From TC-15 sp034437275 (GTDB lineage Bacteria; Chloroflexota; Anaerolineae; Aggregatilineales; Aggregatilineaceae): a stretch of DNA of 64,000 nt. The notes below the pieces were generated by a model. The model was given only the letters and a program-made list of their open reading frames with translations. It searched no databases and was not told the origin of the DNA. This document shows, piece after piece, positions 50,965 through 59,289 of the stretch. Made by a program: the position numbers and the translations under genes. The stretch lies in assembly GCA_034437275.1 (NCBI GenBank), contig DAOTUD010000119.1:51207-115206 (forward strand), written 5' to 3'. Numbering within the stretch: the first letter of the stretch is position 1; each line of letters begins with the position of its first letter.

Positions 50965-52502
50965 GGCAGGTTCACCTCTACCTCGATGCGCACCGGCAGC
51001 AGCGGCAGTTGGCCGTACCAGCCGGGCCACACGTCGATCTCGGGCGGGTGGTTGGGGTCGAGCAGCAGGTCGCGCTGGAGGCGTTGGCTGGCTTCGGACG
51101 TGTTGACGCCGGTCACGCGCTCGCGCACCTCGTCGGGCCGGATCGACACCACACTGTAGCCCGTCACCGTCATCTCCAGCGGGATCGCGCCGTTGGCGTC
51201 CGGCGCGCCGAGGTAGGTGATCTCGTAGTGGATGGCATCCGGCGAGACTTCGCGCCCCGGCGGAATCTGCGGGGCCAGCGCGGAGTAGGCGACCCGTTCG
51301 GCCAGCCGCGTGTCGATGGTGGTCGCGCGCACGCGGGCGTACAGGTCGAGCCGCAGCGTTTCGGCCTGCTCGCCAACGACGGCGCTGTAGGCTTTGCGCT
51401 CGGTGCCGGGCACGACCGTGATCGAACCGGACACGAGAATTTGATGCTCGGGAAGCTGGTAGGGCAGGGTGTTCTGTGCGTTGAGCTTCAGGATGTCCGT
51501 GCCTTTGCTGTCCACCGCCTCCCGATCCTCGGCCAGCACGGTCGCCATCTCTTGCAGGCTGCCGCCGGTGGTGGGGTGCGGGTTAGTGACCGTCACCTGG
51601 CCGGACAGGTTCCCCTCGATGCGGGTGATCGCGCCGGGGCGGACGTTGCCCAGCGTCCCGGCGGAGTCGGGCAGGGCGCGGATGCGTACGCTGCCGGCTT
51701 CGCCCGGCGGCAGGATGACCTCGCTCAGCGTCTCGAAGCGGATGGGCGGCGCGTCGTTGGTGCTCACTACGCTGGTGGCGGTCACGACCTGCGGCGCGTC
51801 GCTGGTGTTGGTCAACGTGATCACACCTTCCGCCGGGGTGCGGGTGACGGTGTCGCGCCCGGTAGATGGCATGGTGACATGGCTTTCGGCCTCGCCGAAG
51901 ATGATCGGGGCCGGGATGCGCTGCCCGGCAAAGTCGATCTGGCTCAGGTTGGGATCGGCGATGATCGTCACCGTCTGGAAGATCTGGTCGCTGGCCGGGG
52001 TGATGGTGACGGTGGCGCGCGGCGCGATCAGGAAGAACCCGGCGATCAGCGCCACGACCAGCGCCACGCTCAGCCCCCAGCGCACGATCTGCCGCCAGCG
52101 GCGGCCCGCCGGGGAGAGGGGCAGCTCGCCGCGCAGCCGGTACACGCGCTCGGCGAGGGACGCCTGTTCGTCGGGGTCGCGCGCCGGCGGGGCGAACACC
52201 TTGTAATGTGGGCGTCGCCAGGGGGTGCGGCGCGCAGCGTGGACGCTGGGGAACACCGAGATGTTCAGGTCGTGCGCGTGGTCGAGCACGACCGGGTCGG
52301 TCGTCACCAGTGCGATCCAGAGGCCCTGGCGCATGGCGTGCCGTTGGAGCAGCAGCAGGTCGAGCTTGCGCTGCAGGATGCGCGTGGTGGCGGGCCACAC
52401 CAGCACCGCCCGGTTGGCTGCGACGAACGTCAGCCGGTCCCGGATTGAGGTTGTGTCGTCGTAGGGTTCGAGTTGCAGAATGTGCAGCTTGTCGGATGGC
52501 AT
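50961..52502 (-). CDS. Baseplate J-like membrane-anchored protein
   Basis: The 513-residue protein has a cytoplasmic N-terminal domain (about 1-135) with repeated small beta-alpha units (HILQLEPYDDTTSIRDRL, VLVWPATTRIL). One transmembrane helix follows (about 143-163, WGLSVALVVALIAGFFLIA), then a large extracytoplasmic beta-rich region (PRATVTITPASDQ onward). The last part resembles the baseplate J/gp47-type beta barrel, where such proteins are often named in this phylum, but no phage tail gene is nearby, so a phage role is unlikely. Function is unknown. It is translationally coupled to ruvX. Confidence 0.7.
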   Translation of the reverse strand: MPSDKLHILQLEPYDDTTSIRDRLTFVAANRAVLVWPATTRILQRKLDLLLLQRHAMRQGLWIALVTTDPVVLDHAHDLNISVFPSVHAARRTPWRRPHYKVFAPPARDPDEQASLAERVYRLRGELPLSPAGRRWRQIVRWGLSVALVVALIAGFFLIAPRATVTITPASDQIFQTVTIIADPNLSQIDFAGQRIPAPIIFGEAESHVTMPSTGRDTVTRTPAEGVITLTNTSDAPQVVTATSVVSTNDAPPIRFETLSEVILPPGEAGSVRIRALPDSAGTLGNVRPGAITRIEGNLSGQVTVTNPHPTTGGSLQEMATVLAEDREAVDSKGTDILKLNAQNTLPYQLPEHQILVSGSITVVPGTERKAYSAVVGEQAETLRLDLYARVRATTIDTRLAERVAYSALAPQIPPGREVSPDAIHYEITYLGAPDANGAIPLEMTVTGYSVVSIRPDEVRERVTGVNTSEASQRLQRDLLLDPNHPPEIDVWPGWYGQLPLLPVRIEVEVNLP

Positions 52503-52629
52503 AGTGTCTCTGTCTCGTCGCTTCTAACCTTGCCCGGTGCTTATCTTACACCGGAAGGCCCGGCGGCGCATCATGACATCATGCCGGGAACGCCGGTGAC
52601 GACATAGTGTACTGCGCTGCGAAACGGCG

Positions 52630-55335
52630 CTATTCGCCCAGCGCCGCGACGATCTCGTCGTAGGCGTGCTGCAGCGCATCGCCAAGCTTGCCGGCGTCTT
52701 TGCCGCCGGCCTGGGCCATGTCGGGCCGCCCGCCACCCCCGCCGCCGACGATCTTGGCCGCCGCTTTGATGATGTTCCCGGCGTGCAGGCGCTTCTTCAG
52801 GTCTTTGGTGGCTGCGGCGACAAGCTGCGGTTTGCCGTTCTCGGCCACCATGCCCAACACCGCGATCCCGGAATCGACCCGGTCGCGGAACCAGTCGGTC
52901 ATCTCGCGCAGGGTGTCGGGCGCGGTGGTGCCGACTTCGGCGACCAGCACGGCCACCCCGTCGACCGCGGTCGCCCGCTGCACCAGCCCGTCGAATTCCA
53001 GCCGCGCGATCTGGCGGCGCAGGCGGGCATTTTCGTGCTGCTGCGCCTTGATCTCGTCTTGCAGCGACACGATGCGCGTGTCGATGGCGTCCGGGGTGGT
53101 GCCCAGCCGCGCGGCGGCGCGTTGCAGCCGGTCCAGACTGCGGCGAATGTAGGCTTCGGCGGCGTGGCCGGTCAGCGCCTCGACGCGGCGGATGCCCTGC
53201 GCGACGCTGCCTTCGGACGTGATCACGAAGGGGCCGATCACGCCGGTGTGTTCGACGTGGTTGCCGCCGCACAGCTCGTAGCTGTAGCGGTCGCCGTTCT
53301 GCCAGATGTTGATGGTGCGCACGTGGTCGCTGTATTTCTCGCCGAACAGGGCGATCGCGCCTTCGTGTTTGGCGGTTTCCAGGTCTTTCCACTCGGCGGT
53401 GACCGGCATGTTCGCCAGGATCGCCTCGTTGACGTTGTGCATGATCGTGTGCAGCTCGTCATGACTGACAGCCTGTTCGTGGCTGAAGTCGAAGCGCAGC
53501 CGGTCCGGCGCGACCAACGAGCCGCGCTGCTGCACGTGCGTGCCGAGCACGGTGCGCAGTTGGGCGTGGAGCAGGTGCGTCGCGGTGTGGTTGCGCATGA
53601 TGTCCTGGCGGCGTTCTTCGTCGACGGCGGCGGTACAGTCGACGCCGGTGGTGGGCTGCCCCTCGACCACCTCGCCGATGTGCACAATCAGGCCGCCGAT
53701 GGGCCGCTGGACGTTCTCGACGTCGATGGCCCAGTCTTCGCCTTCGATCACGCCGGTGTCGCTAACCTGGCCGCCGGATTCAATGTAAAACGGCGTGATA
53801 TCGAGCACGACCTCGACCTTGTCGCCGACGCTGGCGCGCTCGACCATTTCGCCATCGCGCAGCATGGCGAGGACCTGGGTCTCGCGGCGGAGCGGGCCGT
53901 ACTGGTCCTGGGCCACGCCATCCTCCACCGCGCCGCTGTCGCGCAGCGTGTTGAGCGCGTGCTGGTAGGCTTCGCTCATCTCGATGGTGCGGAATGCGCC
54001 GCCATCCTGGCCCCGGCTGACTTCCTCGTGAATTTTCTGCGCCTCGTGGAAGCCGGCTTCGTCCACCGAAAAGCCGTGCTCGCGGGCGACGTCGCGCGTA
54101 ATTTCCAGCGGCAGGCCCTTCTCGGCGTGCAGCCGGAACGCCTGGTCGCCGGACAGCGTGCCGCCCGCCGGCAGATCGGCCAGCATGTCGTCGAGTTCGT
54201 CCAGCGCGCGGTCCATCGCGCGGCGGAAGCGCACTTCCTCGTTGGTGATCGTGCGGCGGATGGCCGCGCGCTTTTCGTCGAGTTCCGGGTAGGGTTCGTT
54301 CATCTTGTCGATCACGGCGTCGGTCACGTTGGCTAGGAACGGCTCGTCGAAGCCCAGCTTGCTGCCGAAGCGGACCGCGCGCCGGATGACCATGCGGCAC
54401 ACGTAGTCGCGCCCGGTCGCACCGGGGCGCACCCCGTCGGCGATCAGGAAGCTGGCCGCGCGCATGTGGTCGGCGATCACGCGGTAGGGGATGATGTTCG
54501 CGTCGCGTTCGGCGTCGGTGTGGCCGGTGAGTTCCTGCACGCGCCGGATGATCGGCATGAACAGGTCGGTTTCGTAGTTGGCTTCGGCGTGCTGCAGCAC
54601 GCTGACGATGCGCTCCAGCCCTGCGCCGGTATCGACGCCGGTGGCGGGCAGCGGCTCGTCGTATTGGCCGGTGTGTTCGGGGTCAGGCTGCTGGCGGTTG
54701 AACTGCATGAAGACGATGTTCCAGATCTCCAGGAAGCGGTCGCTCTCGACTTCCAGGGCGGGGATGATCCCGTCTGCGCCTTCTTCGGGGCGCTGGTCCC
54801 AATGAATCTCGGTGGTGGGGCCGCACGGCCCGGTGTCGGCCATCTGCCAGAAGTTCGTTTCCGGCCCCATGCGCGCCACGCGCTCCGGCGGGACGCCGAT
54901 CTCCTCGGTCCAGATGCGGTAGGCTTCGTCGTCCTGCTCGTAGACGGTGAAGGCCAGCCGGTTCAGCGGCATTTCGTAGACTTGCGTCAGCAGGTCATAG
55001 CCGAACCGGATCGCCTCGCACTTGAAGTAATCGCCGAAGCTGAAGTTGCCCAGCATCTCGAAAAAGGTGTGATGGCGCGGCGACGGGCCGACGTTCTCCA
55101 GGTCGTTATGCTTGCCGCTGACGCGCATACACTTCTGCGAGCTGGTGGCGCGGGTGTAGGGGCGCTTGTCCATGCCCAGGAACACGTCCTTGAACTGGAC
55201 CATCCCGGCGTTGGTGAACAGCAGGGTCGGGTCATTGGCAGGCACCAGTGACGCCGAGGCCACCCGTTTGTGGCCGACTTCTTCGAAAAATTCCAGGAAC
55301 GCCTCGCGCACTTCGGCGCTGGTCATGTTTTTCAT
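52630..55335 (-). CDS. alaS: Alanyl-tRNA synthetase
   Basis: The 901-residue class II synthetase charges tRNA-Ala. Motif 1 includes FFEEVGHKRVASASLVPAND, motif 2 HHTFFEMLGNFSFGDYFK, and the editing domain has HTATHLLHAQLR (two zinc His) and CGGNHVEHTG, where the usual CGGTH has Asn in place of Thr. The C-Ala domain includes GGGGGGRPDMAQAGGKD. A consensus sigma70 promoter lies upstream (55379-55407), giving a leader of about 37 bases. GAGAGACGCACAC precedes the ATG, so the ribosome site is only weakly purine-rich. Confidence 0.97.
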   Translation of the reverse strand: MKNMTSAEVREAFLEFFEEVGHKRVASASLVPANDPTLLFTNAGMVQFKDVFLGMDKRPYTRATSSQKCMRVSGKHNDLENVGPSPRHHTFFEMLGNFSFGDYFKCEAIRFGYDLLTQVYEMPLNRLAFTVYEQDDEAYRIWTEEIGVPPERVARMGPETNFWQMADTGPCGPTTEIHWDQRPEEGADGIIPALEVESDRFLEIWNIVFMQFNRQQPDPEHTGQYDEPLPATGVDTGAGLERIVSVLQHAEANYETDLFMPIIRRVQELTGHTDAERDANIIPYRVIADHMRAASFLIADGVRPGATGRDYVCRMVIRRAVRFGSKLGFDEPFLANVTDAVIDKMNEPYPELDEKRAAIRRTITNEEVRFRRAMDRALDELDDMLADLPAGGTLSGDQAFRLHAEKGLPLEITRDVAREHGFSVDEAGFHEAQKIHEEVSRGQDGGAFRTIEMSEAYQHALNTLRDSGAVEDGVAQDQYGPLRRETQVLAMLRDGEMVERASVGDKVEVVLDITPFYIESGGQVSDTGVIEGEDWAIDVENVQRPIGGLIVHIGEVVEGQPTTGVDCTAAVDEERRQDIMRNHTATHLLHAQLRTVLGTHVQQRGSLVAPDRLRFDFSHEQAVSHDELHTIMHNVNEAILANMPVTAEWKDLETAKHEGAIALFGEKYSDHVRTINIWQNGDRYSYELCGGNHVEHTGVIGPFVITSEGSVAQGIRRVEALTGHAAEAYIRRSLDRLQRAAARLGTTPDAIDTRIVSLQDEIKAQQHENARLRRQIARLEFDGLVQRATAVDGVAVLVAEVGTTAPDTLREMTDWFRDRVDSGIAVLGMVAENGKPQLVAAATKDLKKRLHAGNIIKAAAKIVGGGGGGRPDMAQAGGKDAGKLGDALQHAYDEIVAALGE

Positions 55336-55378
55336 GTGTGCGTCTCTCTTATGAACGGTGTGTGATCACGACGCTGCG

Positions 55379-55407
55379 ATTATAGTGAAGGCGGCGGCGC
55401 TTGACAA
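55379..55407 (-). promoter_or_regulatory. Consensus promoter of alaS
   Basis: On the minus strand TTGTCA (55402-55407), a 17-base spacer and TATAAT (55379-55384) lie 44 bases from the alaS ATG. It lies downstream of the truncated MBL-fold fragment. Confidence 0.85.
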
Positions 55408-55451
55408 TAACGATCTTGGCGGCGGGAGGAGGGGGAGGGCCGCCGCTGTGC

Positions 55452-55565
55452 TCAGAACACGTCCAGATCGTGGCCGGAGACGACCGTCACCGCCAGCGCC
55501 GGACCGCTGCGGTCGGGGTCGGCGGTGGGCGTGCCGGTGCCCAGCAGCACCAGCCGGGTGTCCAT
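55452..55565 (-). pseudogene. N-terminal remnant of an MBL-fold metallohydrolase
   Basis: The 37-codon frame begins MDTRLVLLGTGTPTADPD, then RSGPALAVTV, which matches the first two strands of ribonuclease Z-like MBL-fold hydrolases. It stops (GHDLDVF, TGA) before any HxHxDH metal motif. No other frame downstream continues the fold, so the rest was deleted, not shifted. The start codon overlaps the fabH stop (TGATG), so the remnant is still coupled to fabH. It could be translated as a short peptide, but a function is unlikely. Confidence 0.7.
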
Positions 55566-56818
55566 CACTGGTCCGTCTCCTGGCGGGTTTGACTGTCGCG
55601 ATTGTTCTGGCGGCGGGCCACGCGCCGGCGGATGGTCCTGATCCAGGTGGTGGGCGAAAGCAGCATCAGCCGCCGCCACCAGCGCACCAGCGGACGCCGC
55701 AGCCAGGCCAGCGCGTACTCGCCCTGGCGACGCCCCCAGGTCAGCGTATACCCCGGGCTGCTGGGTGAGGCCGACCACTCCACAATCGCCGCGCCCCACG
55801 ACAGCCCACCGCCGAACCCCACCAGCCCCACGATGTCGCCCGGCTGGATGCGCCCGGCGTTGGCAGCTTCGGCCAGCGCCAGCGGGATCGACGCGGCGGA
55901 GGTGTTGCCGTAGCGCGCCACGTTGCTGTACACCTTCTCCGGCGGAATCTTCAGGCTGCGCGCGGCGTAGTCAATGATGCGCTGGTTGGCCTGGTGCGGG
56001 ATCACCAGCGCCAGGTCGTCCGGCGTCAGCCCCACTTTGTCGAGCGCGGTGCGGATGCTGTCGCCGATGACGCGCGTGGCAAAGCGGAAGACCCCTTTGC
56101 CGTCCATGTAGATGCGGTGCATCTCGTGCTGTCCGTCTTGCAGGTAGGTGTCGCGGCTGCTGACCGTCGGCAGGGTGAGCAGGTCCCAGCCGGAGCCGTC
56201 CGAGCGTAAGAAGCTGCTCAGCACGCCGCCGGGCACGTCGCTGCCGCGCAGCACCACCGCCCCCGCCCCGTCCCCGAACAGGATGCACGTCCCCCGGTCG
56301 GCCCAGTCCACCACGCGGCTGAGCGTCTCCGCGCCGATGACCAGCGCGGTGTCGATGGTCCCCATGCCGATCTTGTTGGTCGCCATGTCCAGCCCGTACA
56401 CGAAGCCGGAACAGGCCGCGCTGAGGTCGAACGCCCCGGCGTTCTTCGCGCCCAGGTAATCCTGCACCAGGCTGGCGGTGCTGGGGAAGATATGCTCCGG
56501 GGTGGCGGTGGCGACGATGATCAGGTCGATCTCGCTGGGCAGCATGTCGGCCACGGCCAGCGCATTTTGCGCGGCGCGCGTGGCCAGCGACGTCGTCGTT
56601 TCGCGCTGCTGGGCGATGCGGCGCTCTTTGATGCCGGTGCGGGTGACGATCCACTCGTCGTTGGTATCGACAATGGCTTCCAGATCGCTGTTAGAAAGTA
56701 CCTGCTCCGGCACTTCCATGCCCCAGCCGACGATGTGCGCATAGCGCAGCGTGCGCGGGCGCGTGCCGTTGAGGACCCGGCTGGGGCGCAGGCGGGGGGA
56801 TACATGTGGGTCGGCCAT
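55565..56818 (-). CDS. 3-oxoacyl-ACP synthase III (FabH-like) with basic C-terminal tail
   Basis: The 417-residue thiolase-fold enzyme has the catalytic Cys in DLSAACSGFVYG (about 130-141), His in IPHQANQRI and Asn in RYGNTSAASIP. It condenses acyl-CoA with malonyl-ACP to start fatty acids or related chains. The last 60-70 residues (after EWSASPSSPG) are Arg/Trp-rich with no family counterpart and probably contact membrane or nucleic acid. The N-terminal 25 residues are also extra. It sits directly downstream of fabF, and the MBL remnant starts within its stop codon. AAGGAG precedes the ATG. Confidence 0.88.
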   Translation of the reverse strand: MADPHVSPRLRPSRVLNGTRPRTLRYAHIVGWGMEVPEQVLSNSDLEAIVDTNDEWIVTRTGIKERRIAQQRETTTSLATRAAQNALAVADMLPSEIDLIIVATATPEHIFPSTASLVQDYLGAKNAGAFDLSAACSGFVYGLDMATNKIGMGTIDTALVIGAETLSRVVDWADRGTCILFGDGAGAVVLRGSDVPGGVLSSFLRSDGSGWDLLTLPTVSSRDTYLQDGQHEMHRIYMDGKGVFRFATRVIGDSIRTALDKVGLTPDDLALVIPHQANQRIIDYAARSLKIPPEKVYSNVARYGNTSAASIPLALAEAANAGRIQPGDIVGLVGFGGGLSWGAAIVEWSASPSSPGYTLTWGRRQGEYALAWLRRPLVRWWRRLMLLSPTTWIRTIRRRVARRQNNRDSQTRQETDQ

Positions 56819-56836
56819 TGGTGCTCCTTTTCGGGA

Positions 56837-58081
56837 CTAAGCGCGTAGGCGGCTGAAGATCAGCACGGCATTATGCCCGCCGAAGCCAAACGAGTTGCTC
56901 ATCACGTGGGTGATGGTGGCCGGGGTGCCTTTGTGCGGCGTGTAGTTCAGGTCGCATTCCGGGTCGGGATTGTCCAGGTTGATGGTGGGCGGGACGAACT
57001 GGTGCTGCAGCGCCTTGATGCTGAACACCGCCTCCACGCTGCCCGCGCCGCCCATCAGGTGCCCGGTGACGGACTTGGTCGAGCTGATCGGTACGTCGTA
57101 GGCCGTTTCGCTAAATACACCCTTGATCGCGCGCGTTTCGCTCACGTCGTTGAGCTGGGTGCTGGTGCCGTGCGCGTTGATGTAGCCGATCTCGCCCGGC
57201 TGCAGCCCGGCCTGACGCAGCGCCAACCGCATCGCGTCCTGCGCGCCTTCGCCGTTTTCCAGCGGCGCGGTGATGTGGAACGCATCGCACGTGCTGCCGT
57301 AGCCGGTCAGCTCGGCGTAGATATGCGCGCTGCGCGCCGTGGCGTGCCCCAGGTCTTCGAGCACCAGGCAGGCCGCCCCTTCGGCGATCACAAAGCCGTC
57401 GCGGTCGCGGTCGAAGGGCCGTGAAGCGGCTTTGGGATCGTCGTTGCGGCGCGAGATGGCGTGCATGTTGCTCAGGCTGGCGACGGTGATGCCGATCAGC
57501 GCGACTTCGGAACTGCCGGCCAGCATGGCGTCGGCATCGCCCCGGCGGATGATCTCGGCGGCCTCGCCGATGCTGTTGTTGCCGGTGGCGCAGGCGGTCG
57601 AGAGCGCCATGTTGGGGCCGCGCAGCCCGTAGTCGATGGCGACTTTGCCGGCGGGGCTGTCGGGCAGCATCATCGGCAGCAGCAGCGGGCTGACGCTGTT
57701 CGGGCCTTTTTCCAGGTAGCCTATCAACCCCGTGAGCAGCGATTGAATGCCGCCGATGCCGGTGCCGATGATCGCGCCGACGCGGTCGCGGTTGTCGCCG
57801 GTGATCGCCAGTTTGGCGTCGTCGAGGGCCTGCCGGGAGACGTGCAGCGCCATCTGGGTGACGGGGTCGGTGCGGCGGTAGTCGCGCCGTCCGAGGAAGG
57901 ACTCGGCGTCGAAGTTCTTGACCGGTGCGCCGAACTTGACTTTAAAGTCCCCGTCTTCAAATTCCGGGATGTATTCAACGCCCGACACGCCATCCGCCGT
58001 GTTTTGCCATGCTTCTTCCGGTGAATTGCCGACAGGACTCAGAATCCCCAGCCCGGTGATGACGACACGTTTTTTGTTCAC
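56837..58081 (-). CDS. fabF: 3-oxoacyl-ACP synthase II
   Basis: The 414-residue elongation condensing enzyme has the catalytic Cys in ALSTACATGNNSIGEA (about 165-180), His in NAHGTSTQLND and His in KSVTGHLMGGAGSVEA. It starts with GTG at 58081, with GGAGGAAATC eight bases upstream. A minus-strand TATAAT lies at 58171-58176. The fabH-like gene follows after 18 bases, forming a fabF-fabH pair; other fatty acid synthesis genes are not in the window. The enzyme could serve fatty acid or specialised acyl chain elongation. Confidence 0.92.
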   Translation of the reverse strand: MNKKRVVITGLGILSPVGNSPEEAWQNTADGVSGVEYIPEFEDGDFKVKFGAPVKNFDAESFLGRRDYRRTDPVTQMALHVSRQALDDAKLAITGDNRDRVGAIIGTGIGGIQSLLTGLIGYLEKGPNSVSPLLLPMMLPDSPAGKVAIDYGLRGPNMALSTACATGNNSIGEAAEIIRRGDADAMLAGSSEVALIGITVASLSNMHAISRRNDDPKAASRPFDRDRDGFVIAEGAACLVLEDLGHATARSAHIYAELTGYGSTCDAFHITAPLENGEGAQDAMRLALRQAGLQPGEIGYINAHGTSTQLNDVSETRAIKGVFSETAYDVPISSTKSVTGHLMGGAGSVEAVFSIKALQHQFVPPTINLDNPDPECDLNYTPHKGTPATITHVMSNSFGFGGHNAVLIFSRLRA

Positions 58082-58202
58082 GAGTGATTTCCTCCGATCA
58101 CAGTTACGCTGCCACGACAGCGGCAGCCTGTTATATCTATTTGGGTGCAGCGATGCGCTGCGAATAGAGGATTATACCATTGATCTCGGTGTTAATAACC
58201 CA

Positions 58203-58231
58203 TTTCAGGCCGAAAGGTTACACGGTATAAT
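58203..58231 (+). promoter_or_regulatory. Promoter of the SDR gene
   Basis: TTTCAG (58203-58208), a 17-base spacer and TATAAT (58226-58231) are followed by GGAGGG and the ATG at 58253. The gap 58082-58252 also carries the fabF promoter in the other direction. Confidence 0.65.
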
Positions 58232-58252
58232 CGCGCGCCGGAGGGAAAGCGT

Positions 58253-59197
58253 ATGATTTTGATCACCGGAGGGACTGGACTCGTCGGGCGGCATCTGGTG
58301 CCCCATCTGGCGGCAGCGGATTGGCCGATGCGGGTCTATGTGCCGTCGCGCCGCCGGGTGCGGCGCTTGCAGCCGGTGCCGGATAACGTCGATGTCGTGA
58401 TCGGGCGGCTGGATGATGCCCCGCGCCTGCACCAGGCGCTGCAAAATGTGCACACCGTGTTTCACCTGGCCAGCGCGCAGTGGTGGGGCAGCCCGCGTGA
58501 CCTGGAGCGCGTCGACATGCAGGGCACGCGGCACCTGATCGCGGCGGCCCGTGCGACGCGGGTCGGGCGCATTTTCTACCTGAGCCAACTCGGGGCCGAG
58601 CCAGCCTCGGCGTATCCGCTGTTGCGCGTCAAAGGGCAGGTCGAAAGCGTGATCCGGAACAGCGGGCTGGCCTATACCATCCTGCGCTGCGGCGTGTTGT
58701 TCGGGCCGGAAGACCGGTTTGTAAACGGTGTCGCGATGCTGCTGCGCGCCAACCCGTTCTTCTTTTTCCAGCCGGGGCAGGGCGAAGACCTGCTGCACCC
58801 GCTGTATGTCGGCGACCTGGTGCGTGCGCTGGAAAACAGCATGGAAAACATCGACCTGGTCGACACGACGATCGAGATTGGCGGGGCGGAGTATGTGACC
58901 TTTAACGAGATGGTCCGCACGGTGATGCGCGTGTCGGACGCCAAGCGGTTGATCGTGCGGCTTCCGCCGAACATCCTGCGCGATGTGACGCGCCTGCTCA
59001 ACCGTGTGCTGCCGCGCTGGCCGATGGCGAACCAGTGGTTCGACCTGTTGACCAGCAACCGCACCGCCAGGCTGGGCAACCTGTACGATTACTGCGGGGT
59101 GCGCCCGGTGCGCTTCGAGGATACGCTGTTGACGTATATGCCGCAGCGCCGCTACGGGCTGGAACTGCTGCGGTTTATCCTGTCCCGGCCCGGCTAG
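58253..59197 (+). CDS. Atypical SDR NAD(P)-binding protein (NDUFA9/NmrA-like)
   Basis: The 314-residue Rossmann-fold protein starts MILITGGTGLVGRHLVPHL (nucleotide loop), with VFHLASAQWW, FYLSQLGAEPAS and SVIRNSGLAYTILRCGVLFG. The last of these is the typical region where Tyr-x3-Lys is replaced in atypical SDRs. The C-terminal part lacks a recognised domain. Related proteins act as complex I assembly or subunit factors, or as reductases of isoprenoid or quinone intermediates. The substrate is unknown. The promoter is close and clear; no partner gene follows on the plus strand. Confidence 0.82.
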   Translation: MILITGGTGLVGRHLVPHLAAADWPMRVYVPSRRRVRRLQPVPDNVDVVIGRLDDAPRLHQALQNVHTVFHLASAQWWGSPRDLERVDMQGTRHLIAAARATRVGRIFYLSQLGAEPASAYPLLRVKGQVESVIRNSGLAYTILRCGVLFGPEDRFVNGVAMLLRANPFFFFQPGQGEDLLHPLYVGDLVRALENSMENIDLVDTTIEIGGAEYVTFNEMVRTVMRVSDAKRLIVRLPPNILRDVTRLLNRVLPRWPMANQWFDLLTSNRTARLGNLYDYCGVRPVRFEDTLLTYMPQRRYGLELLRFILSRPG

Positions 59198-59215
59198 CGC
59201 ATCATCGCAGGACGG

Positions 59216-59255
59216 AAAAAAACAGCGGACCGGTCGGCAAGGGATCGGTTCGCTG
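59216..59255 (-). terminator. Rho-independent terminator after the tandem solute-binding protein gene
   Basis: On the minus strand an imperfect stem closed by CAGCG/CGCTG (59223-59227 with 59251-59255) is followed by seven T residues (59216-59222). It lies 35 bases past the stop codon. Confidence 0.8.
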
Positions 59256-59289
59256 CATCAGGTGCGCTGTTCGGTGTCGGCGTGTTGGA

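Noticed and set aside
50961..52502. Phage tail/baseplate gene as evidence of a prophage
   Set aside because: No capsid, tail, integrase or lysis gene is nearby and the protein has a transmembrane anchor; it is coupled to ruvX.
52666..54336. 556-residue plus-strand frame opposite alaS
   Set aside because: It is a shadow of a highly conserved synthetase gene in high-GC DNA.
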